In this document: in pieces, positions 56,534-64,000 of the stretch | How the letters are laid out: every line of letters starts with the position of its first letter | Numbering within the stretch: the stretch's first letter is position 1 | From: Gliomastix tumulicola | Lineage: Eukaryota > Ascomycota > Sordariomycetes > Hypocreales > Bionectriaceae | NCBI GenBank assembly: GCA_001599755.1 | Contig: BCHX01000004.1 | Span: 4,154,001 to 4,218,000, forward strand | Reading direction: 5' to 3' | DNA: 64,000 bases | Notes under the pieces: generated by a model | Seen by the model: the letters and a program-made list of their open reading frames with translations, nothing else | Told to the model about the DNA's origin: nothing | Databases searched by the model: none | Position numbers and translations under genes: made by a program

Positions 56534-58362
56534 CTATAGGTCCATGGTCAGAAGTTCTAATCTTGAGATGACGCTCTCAATGTTTTCGCTGATACGCTGC
56601 ACCCTGGCCATGGCGAGGATGGCAGAGGCCTCCTCCTCGGTGCCATCGACGAGCTCGTAGCGGGCGAGGATCTTCTCTGACTCAATGCCGCCGAAGATGT
56701 CAAGGTTGGAGAGGCTTTCGGTGTCAAGTTCTTTGGCGGGCTCAGAGGTGGTGGCAGGTTCGGAGTGGAAGAGGGCGAAGTCGGGGTCAGAGTCGAATTG
56801 AGCGTCAACAGGGGTCGTGGTCTCGACCGGCTCGGATCGGGCAATAGGGTGCTCGATGACGGGAGCTTCAGCCTTGTCATCCTCGGATTCGAGCAGGGGC
56901 TCAACAAAGTTGGAGCTCTTGCCAGACAGGACGTTGGTGTCAATCGAGGGAACCTCGAGGGTATCCACGACGAAGACCTGAGGCTGGTAGCTGGCGTACG
57001 GGTTCTGGCCGATGCTGAGCATAGAGAAGTCCATGGTCTGCTCGGGGATCATGGCCATGCCGATCTGCTGCTGCTGTTGGGCGTCGTAGGGGCTGACGTC
57101 TTTAGGCATCTGACGCTGCTGCTGCTGTTGTTGCTGTTGCTGCTGGGTCTGCTGCTGGGTCTGCTGCTGCTGCTGCTGCTGCTGAGGAGCGGCAGGCCTG
57201 CCGGGAGGAGCAGGGATCGAGGAGGGGTTGGCGCTCAGGTGGTCGAGAAAGTTGGAGAAGGAAGGAGAGGACAGGAGCATGCGGGTGAGATCGGTTAGGC
57301 GCTTGTTCTCGTCCATAAGAGCACGGTTCTGGGCGCGCAGGTCACCGTTCTCGTTGACCTTGGAGGCAATCTCGCTCTCAAGCTGGGTGATGTATTCTGG
57401 AGCATCATGTTAGTTAAGTTTCGCGTGACAATTGCATCGGTCATCGACTTACCCTTCCTACGGGATCGGAAAGCACGTGCGGACACCTTGTTGCGCAGCT
57501 GGCGGCGCTCCTTGCTACTAAGCTTCTTGCCCTCCTCGCTAGCGAGAAGTCTCTCGTCCTCGTCCATCTCCTCATCCTCCTTCTTGGCCTTGGGGAGGTT
57601 GCCCATAGGATAGGACTTGTCAGACTCGGGGGATGAAGGCTTAGCCCGCATCGAGTTGAGCAGCTGGGTGATCTTCTGCTCGACGAGAGGGTCCTTGGGC
57701 GGAGTGCCCTTAGAGCGAGAGGTCTGGGGCTGCTGCGACACGGGGCGAGGCTGGACCTGCTGCTGCTGTTGCTGCATCACCTGCTGCTGCTGCCTCTGCT
57801 GAGCCTGAGCCTTGGCGAGCGCAGCCTGCGAATGGGCACCGGGCCACAGACGACCAACACTGCTCTGCGTTGAACCAGAGGGGGACACACTAGCCTCGTG
57901 CTCGATGTTACTCGGGTTGATGGTGGGGAAGAACTCTTGAGAATCGGCAGCCGAGTTGAAGTCCATATCCATCTCTGTGCCGGGCAGTGTGGTCTGGGGA
58001 GGCGTAGTGCTGAAGTCGAAGATGTCGTTCTGGGGGCTCATGTTCGAAAGATACTCGAGGCTTCCGAAGTCCTGATATCCCGTGTTGTTGGTCTGATTGA
58101 CAGCCATGGTGTTCGTCAACGCGCCGGGTACGAAGCCCGTCTGTTGCCGGTACATATCATAGTTGTGACTCGGCCCGCTCATGGTCTGCGCGTTTGTTGA
58201 CGGGATGCTCGGCGTCGACGTGACGGCACTGACGGGGCTGGCATAGGTGGCCTTGCTGTTTCCTGGAGGAGACAGCGATGGCGAGTGGCTCTGGAGGCCG
58301 TCGTATTCTGTGAGATCGAGGAGGGCGTCGAGGTCGACGTTATTCTGGCCTGGAGCCGACAT
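56534..58362 (-). CDS. bZIP transcription factor, MeaB-like
   Basis: Two exons (58362-57453, 57396-56534; 56-bp intron GTAAGT...CTCCAG) give 590 aa. The basic region SSKERRQLRNKVSARAFRSR ends at the intron (RRK|EYI), followed by a leucine zipper EYITQLESEIASKVNENGDL continuing through NRALMDENKRL, and then LTRMLLSSPSFSNFL. The NKVSARAFRSRRKEY wording matches the group that includes Aspergillus MeaB, a nitrogen-metabolite regulator, but other bZIPs share it, so the subgroup is tentative. The N-terminal half is Ser/Pro/Gln-rich and the C-terminal half carries long poly-Q tracts and an acidic end. MSAPGQNNVD is the first ATG in frame. The open frame upstream of it has none. Confidence 0.9.
57114..57184 (-). 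repeat. CAG/CAA repeat coding poly-Q in the bZIP protein
   Basis: Mixed CAG/CAA codons give Gln runs broken by Thr. A second such tract lies at about 57751-57801. Confidence 0.85.
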
Positions 58363-61300
58363 GGTGTGATCGATTCTAGAGCCGCGCTCAGTTCCTCCCC
58401 TAGTATGCTTCTCCGACGACGATCGGGACGATGAATGGATGGTGAAGAGCGTCGGATTTCGAGGGCGGCGGCAGTCGGCGTCGATTCCAAATTGACTGGT
58501 CGCTCGTCGGAATTCAGGTGATGACAAGAATGTGATGGGTTATTCAGCTCTCTGTATTAAAATCGAGATGTTGACGGCAAGTGGCAATGATGGTAAGTAA
58601 CGATGCTGATGATGATGGAGGGAAACAAGTTGGAGAGATCGACTGAGGCAACAAACTTGGAAGTCAAGTCAAGGGGGGGTCAGAAAGCGCTATGAATGGG
58701 AATGTGTTACTGGTGCCTTGGCCCACGAGTAGACCCCCCTGCGAGGATTAGCAGGGGTGGGCGGGGGTGAGTGGGAGAGGACGCGTAAGCGTCCACTTTG
58801 CTAGCAGTAGTACTTACGGGCCTGGAGCCCGCGGATTGAAGCCCACTCTGCCACTCTACAGCATCTACAGCGCTACTGGCTTCTGCTGCGACCGCCAGTG
58901 GGATCATTCCCTCCAGCATCAGGTCGCATCCCGTCACGATTAAACACACCACACCCAGCTGTACCACCCCTCGGCCAAGCCCCTCTGCCCATGGCGCCCA
59001 TGGCGTGCATCAGACTCGCCTGGACCCCATCTGGCTTTTCAACCCATTCCATTGGATCATGGCCGTGTTTATGCCGTTGGATCCGTCCCGAGGATGACGA
59101 CGACCACTACCCCTTCCTGTACTAGTCGCCCGCCATTTGAAGGCTACCTGGACGAGCTTCGCCCACCTTGAGACGGCCCTCCTGGCTTAGTGACAGCTTT
59201 CCAACAGACCTGTCTCGCCTTCTTATTCGGTCCTGAAGAATTCTGCTACCTGCCAGGCTGACGAAACGCCCTGTCCTTTCATGCAGCAGTGGACCGGGGG
59301 TTTCGTCATCCCCTGTTACTGAATCAAATCAATATTCGATAATGCAATCCCTCGGTGGTGAGCAAGTTCGGACACTTGATAACAATTCTCGCTGGATTCT
59401 CGCTGAGCCTGGCAACAGTCCGAAGTCGCGAGCCTGTCGGGTTTCCTTGGATCCCGAATGCGAAAGCGCTGCAAATTAGGTTGCTTACCTCAGGCTTCAG
59501 TTACCAGTAGGTTCTGTGCTGATATCTCCTTATCTCCTTGCCGAATCGTCTCCGACTGAGGCTGTGCTGGCCGAGCGATTCTGATTTGCCCGTCCCTAGT
59601 CACGTGACTTAGCGAAGTACCTTGCTCTAGCGTCAAAACAGGTGACGTGGAAGGTACTGGTCCAGACCCACACTCCTCTGCCAGCGAGATTGCGTGGCAG
59701 TGCAACTGATGGGAGATGAAACATCCCTGAGTTTTGATTGATTCCCCAGCAGCACAGCCATCTTTTTTATGGGGCCTTGAATCATGAGGTTTCACCCAAC
59801 CCGCTCCAAAAATAGCACCCCGATATTTAATGTGATTCTGGCAGCCCGCCAAAGCCCGTCAATTCCCCGAGTGGCGATCTGGAGACGTCGTGGTATCGCG
59901 GGTCGGATCTGGCTGCGAGCCCTCGTCTTGAGGCTTCGCCTTGCGAGGCCCGGGATCCTATCGCCTGTCATTGATCGGCTCGCCAAAGCTACGACTAATC
60001 CAATCGAGGCTCATCTTCACAGCCTGGACGTTCGACGAGGTCTGACTGTGGAACTTCGAAATCTTCCTGTCAACAACGATTTGGGCTTTTGCGTCCAGGG
60101 GTCACCGCCGGGTTGTGGGAGACAGGCACGGAAGAGGAGAGGACTCCCGCTCTCTCCATCTTTGGAATCTGGGTCCGAGCAAGGCGGTTTTGATGGCGCA
60201 GCGTCAAGGCCCTCTGATGCTGAGTAGCCTGTCATCATCGACTGGAATCCTTGTTGGACCGCGGCTTGAGGTCCCTGCTAGGTGAGACTACAACCACGCG
60301 ATGAACAGGAACATGTCCATGCCAGGCCTTCCATCTTGCGACCACAACTACCGAACGTGGCTGCCCCCAATCGTTCTGGGAGGGAAGAGCCGTGTGGATG
60401 AGTCCATGAGTCTGCGCCCCCAAAGAAGATCCCAGCTTCGCCTCCAAGCGGCTAGGCCTCGTCGAGGTTCTCCAAACCATCGATGCCCTGCTTCTTTCTT
60501 ACGAGGGCACGTCTGCCCATGCCCTATAAACCCTAGCTCCCAGTGTGAACTGTGGCTTCGCACCCCTCTCTATGAGGCACTCCGGTGGTGTACAGTTGGC
60601 ACTTCCAACTAGGGTGGTCTAATTGGATCGGCGACGTCGTATCAACCTCCATGATATCTATCGTCTTCATGTATCAAGTCCTCTCCATACCGAAGCCAGT
60701 CTCCCCCACATGATCATCGATATCGACGTCGTCATCAGGTACAGCCCGGCCCCTCTAGGATCTCGAAGTCTTCACCGATATGTTCTAAAATTGGAACTTG
60801 AGAGCGATCCGCAACTGGAAGGCTAGGTGGGCTGGCAACTGCGCATCTGACGAGCAATGTAGAGAGATTCTCGTAAGGCATGGTTGGGGGCGGCTGACTT
60901 GTCCTGCGTTACAGAATAGTGAGGCGTGAACACCCCTATCACCTTGAGAAGTGGTAACAACCGGTATAGGGTGCTGGACGAGCTTCTACATCATTTCCCG
61001 AGCCAGCTCTGTGATTGTCTTGGGAATGAGGCAGACAACATCATTGAAAGCATGGGGGCGGGGACTCGACGATGAGATGTGACCGTCAATTATTCTTTTT
61101 GTTGGTCAGGCGAGACTGTGAATTTGTTGATTCATATCAATGTTGGTTGAATATGGCCATACACCGTTCTCGGTTCCATGACCAATAGTCTCAACCCGCT
61201 TGCGTACTAGAATAACCACTTGATAGTAGAATAATTGAACGTGAGATAGTTCATAGTGCTACACAGTGTTCGGATAGGGGACTTACTTGATGCTTGGATA

Positions 61301-62209
61301 TGAGAGCTTCAGAGAAACACAGGACCTCCAGCAAGCCTTAATCCGAGAAGACGAGGCTATAGGGTAAGACACTAGAGCGCCAGTTGAGGCAACCTAGAAT
61401 ATGCACACTCTACAGGCCCGTACTACCTTTAATGTCCAGAGTATTGAAAGTAGCCACAGTTCATCAACGTGTTCTTCACGCTATTCTCAATTACAAAATA
61501 ATAAATGGGGATAAAGAAACCATCACTCTGTAACCGTGCATGCTGCGATGTCTTTCTCGGTGTTAAGAGATGTGTGACGAAACTGCACGATAGGGCAACA
61601 AAAGGTGACACAAAGTTCCGCTGCAATCTTTGTGTCACCTGCACCTGCCCCAAAAGAATCAAGTCACGTTCCCAAGTTGGTCACGGCAAAACTTCCGCCC
61701 GCTCCGATCAGCCAACCATTTCAACGTCGTCAATGACCTGAACCGGGCAAAGGCCTTCCCTGCCCAACCTTTCCCATCCATCCTCCATCTCCTGCCGTAG
61801 ACGCCCAACTTGTGTGTTTCCGCCCAAGCTGGCCACGAGGCATCAGAGCCAAGAGATTCTGTGCCAATAGGCAGCCGGTGCAGATACATGCTTTGCCATT
61901 TTGTGGCCCAGTAATATCGCCGACGCTCAAAGTCCCCTGCCGCTCACGCTTCTCTTTGCAGGCCGACTCGCCCGTTTTGATCTTGTTTTTCCCTCTGCGT
62001 CTCACCTCTCCCTCTCCGTGGACTGCTTCCGTTTCCTTTCTTGCGTATCTGGCAGGGTTCCACTCCAAGCTGCCCTCCCAGGACCGTCTGCTTTGGGCCA
62101 AAAGTCTTTCTAGCACACCAGCACACCAGCGTCTCTTCTCTTCTCCTTTTCTGGCCAGATATATATGAGGACGCTGCTTATCATGCCGCTGCTTTACTGA
62201 CCCAAGAAA
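58363..62209. other. Gene-poor 3.8-kb interval
   Basis: Between divergent bZIP and DUF2293 genes. Short open frames (for example 59784-60227 plus, 61730-62269 minus) have no domain and no splice support. 60840-61500 is A/T-rich. The last 450 bp is pyrimidine-rich and is probably the DUF2293 leader. A perfect 13-bp inverted repeat lies at 61603-61640. Confidence 0.5.
61603..61640. repeat. Perfect 13-bp inverted repeat with 12-nt loop
   Basis: AGGTGACACAAAG (61603-61615) and its exact reverse complement CTTTGTGTCACCT (61628-61640) flank TTCCGCTGCAAT. It would form a stable hairpin in RNA or serve as a dyad binding site. Confidence 0.9.
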
Positions 62210-64000
62210 ATGGTGGGAAAAAAGAGAAAGCTGCAGAAAGCGGCGGTAGGCGGTGCTAAGGAGAGGCATAAACGTGCCGCAAAGGTGCGGCTTGCCTCAA
62301 ATGCCGCCCTGCCTCTTGGCCTCGAAGCAAGACTTCCACGGCCAAAGACATCGGGGAAGCATCACTCGTACTTTGAATTCGTGGAGAATGCGGATAAAAA
62401 GAAGAAGCTCGATTACCAGGTAGTCTTTATTGGTCGCCACAGCAAAGGTCTGGTCGGAGAACTCACCGCTTTGTAGGTCACAAACGACCAGAACCCGCCG
62501 CCCGGGTTCACTTTCATCCCTATCGGCAACCCGCAGCTCACCACAGCTTGCAAAGAGCTCTCCCGAGAGAAGGGTGCTATGATCTTTATCGTGTCGGCAT
62601 GTTGACTCGATGATCCCCTCCCTGCACCTTCCATCGACTAACCTTGAACAGGCCACTGGAATCACAGACCCGACCCAAATCTCTCATCATATCCACAGGA
62701 CAGGCCATCACATCCGAGAGTCCATTGTTGATGAAGCCAAGTCCACGTTGTCGCATTTGCCTCCAACGGCGACGACTGTCTCCAACGGGCGGCCAGAGCC
62801 TCTGCCAGGATCACAGGATGAGTATACCAAACAAGTCAATGGCGTCATTCGAGATCTGTTCCCTCGCATCCCGCACACTGACCGCCAGGCCATCATCGTG
62901 CATGCCTTCAACCTGGTGAGTCTGCCTGGCATCGCATAATCGGGTGGAATTTGTGGCTTACTTTGCATAGTCAATGAGGCACCATGATCCCAAGCCAGTT
63001 GGACTTTGCGAGGATCTGCCTCTTTCACGACGGGTTCAGCTCGCAGTATTGGCACACATACGCCACACGCACACCAGGTATGACCAGCTGCTCCGAGAAA
63101 CAAAGTGGGAACATGCAAGGAAAGTCGTCGAGAAGCTCTGCCTTGACGTCATCGTCAGGTGGCGGGGCGACGAAGAAACCGGGCGAGACCAACTGGATGA
63201 AATCTTGAGAGAGGTGGTTGTCATCTCAGATTCCGATGATGAAGAAGACTTGGATGAGTCGGAGCAGGAGCCCACCGAGTCCTCCAGTGATGACTCACAG
63301 GAGAAAGCCCAACCGCAACCGCAAGTTGCTACTCCGGGTGAGCTTGTTGATCGGCGGGCGTCCCTGGACCATCCAGCTCGGGAGATCCCTCATTGGAATG
63401 ACAATGTGATTCAAGGTGAGAATGACGTGCAGATATTGCATGAGCATATGACTGCCAGAAGCGAGCAGCGCGGCTTCAAAAGGTATCGCGCTTGGGAGTT
63501 GGCGCTGCAGAGAAACCGCGGGGAGCTCGAAGCCTACCGCCCTGATGCCAACAGGCAGAGCAGTGCCAGGCCAGGACCAGACGCTCGAGTGTCAATGGCC
63601 CCGGAGGAGGCTAGGCCGATCAACGTGTCCGTCGGATCTGTGCCTACTTCCAACGGGTTTGTTCCCCCTCAAGCCCACCGGCCTCAGCCTGCTCTCACCG
63701 CTCCTGGCTCTTATCCCGGCCCTTCTTCTACCGCGCTGCCGAACGCGCCGGTCATCGCAGTCAATAACAGTCGAGCTCCGTGGACACCAATCATCCGGCA
63801 TGTCTCCCCAAGCACGCACCGCCTGGAAGACATGCTGGTTCGCTCAATCGAGCCCACGTCACCGGAAGACTCCAATCACCCCTCGTTTATGCATCCCCAG
63901 CAGAGTCTTTCCGATTTTCCGTCGTCCACCCGACATGATATGCCGTATCGCCCAGCGGAGGCAGGACCTGAGCCACGAACTTGGAGCATCCCGCCCCCTG
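62210..64000 (+). CDS. DUF2293-domain protein, 3' end beyond the window
   Basis: Four exons so far: 62210-62419, 62477-62596, 62652-62915 and 62971 to the window edge, at least 541 aa, all phase 0. The start MVGKKRKLQKAAVGGAKERH is strongly basic. VTNDQNPPPGFTFIPIGNPQ and KELSREKGAMIFIVS follow, then HHIHRTGHHIRESIVDEA, VIRDLFPRIPHTDRQAIIVH and, in exon 4, RVQLAVLAHIRHTHTRYDQL, ending the conserved DUF2293 region near WRGDEETGRDQLDEIL. After that comes an acidic patch (SDSDDEEDLDE) and a disordered Pro/Ser-rich tail that runs off the edge. The domain's function is unknown to me. The intron after IFIVS (62597-62651) must begin with GC to keep the conserved residues. Confidence 0.82.
62597..62651 (+). 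other. Putative GC-AG intron in the DUF2293 gene
   Basis: Begins GCATGTTGAC and ends CTAACCTTGAACAG. It joins TCG to GCC in phase 0 and preserves MIFIVS. The only phase-compatible GT donor (GTGTCG, six bases upstream) is weak and would delete two conserved residues. Confidence 0.55.

Noticed and set aside
59784..60227. 147-codon plus-strand open frame in the gene-poor interval
   Set aside because: Arg/Leu/Pro-rich, no domain, no promoter or splice support.
61730..62269. 179-codon minus-strand open frame
   Set aside because: Overlaps the pyrimidine-rich leader and start of the DUF2293 gene; charged low-complexity product.

Overview
The window is nuclear DNA from a filamentous ascomycete (Pezizomycotina), most likely a Sordariomycete. 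The genes are monocistronic and lie on both strands. Introns are short (about 50-80 bp, GT-AG with CTAAC/CTGAC-type branch sites), exons are GC-rich, and the gene set is typical of moulds: NUC-2/PHO81, DASH subunit Dad2, Pmt2, RRN6, pectin lyase and a CHY-RING protein. I resolve 25 protein-coding genes (one running off the right edge) and one pseudogene. I see no rRNA, tRNA, CRISPR array or intact transposon. Nearly all exon joins were worked out by hand from splice sites, reading frame and family conservation. They are predictions, not transcript evidence.

Layout, left to right. At 0-12 kb are a choline-transporter-like protein (-), a Rab4/Ypt4-type GTPase (+), protein O-mannosyltransferase Pmt2 (-) and a CHY/RING zinc-finger ubiquitin-ligase candidate (+). 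At 12-15 kb are MOZART1 (71 aa, three exons), kinetochore Spc25 and a Gfd2/YDR514C-like RNase H-fold protein, all minus strand. At 15.6-23.6 kb is a dense block: RNA polymerase I factor RRN6, a PITH-domain protein, mitochondrial ribosomal protein uL3m, the cytochrome oxidase assembly factor Coa1 and a small four-helix membrane protein. At 23.6-33.3 kb are the phosphate-signalling protein NUC-2/PHO81 (seven coding exons, start codon split by an intron), a Cue5-like ubiquitin receptor and a DHX35-type RNA helicase. At 34-46 kb are a secreted pectin lyase, two single-pass membrane proteins with long upstream regions (one Skg6-like, one mucin-like) and a cytosolic type-B carboxylesterase. At 46-54 kb are a basic coiled-coil protein with a TPX2-like motif, DASH subunit Dad2, shugoshin and the retromer subunit Vps29. 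At 54-64 kb the DNA is sparser: a decayed APH-family kinase, microsatellites, a MeaB-like bZIP factor, nearly 4 kb with no convincing gene, and the 5' part of a DUF2293 gene.

Two themes stand out. First, five of the 26 loci have known or suggested roles at the spindle or kinetochore (MOZART1, Spc25, TPX2-like, Dad2, shugoshin). Dad2 and shugoshin are divergent neighbours sharing a 353-bp intergenic region. Second, several gene structures look suited to post-transcriptional control. The NUC-2 initiator ATG is divided AT|G by an intron, so an unspliced transcript would read AUG-UAA at that spot. The DUF2293 gene appears to need a GC-AG intron. The mucin-like gene probably has a 0.5-kb intron in its 5' leader. 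I found no clear new multi-gene system. The most distinctive candidates are the split NUC-2 start codon, the TPX2-like protein and the degenerate Gfd2-like nuclease fold.
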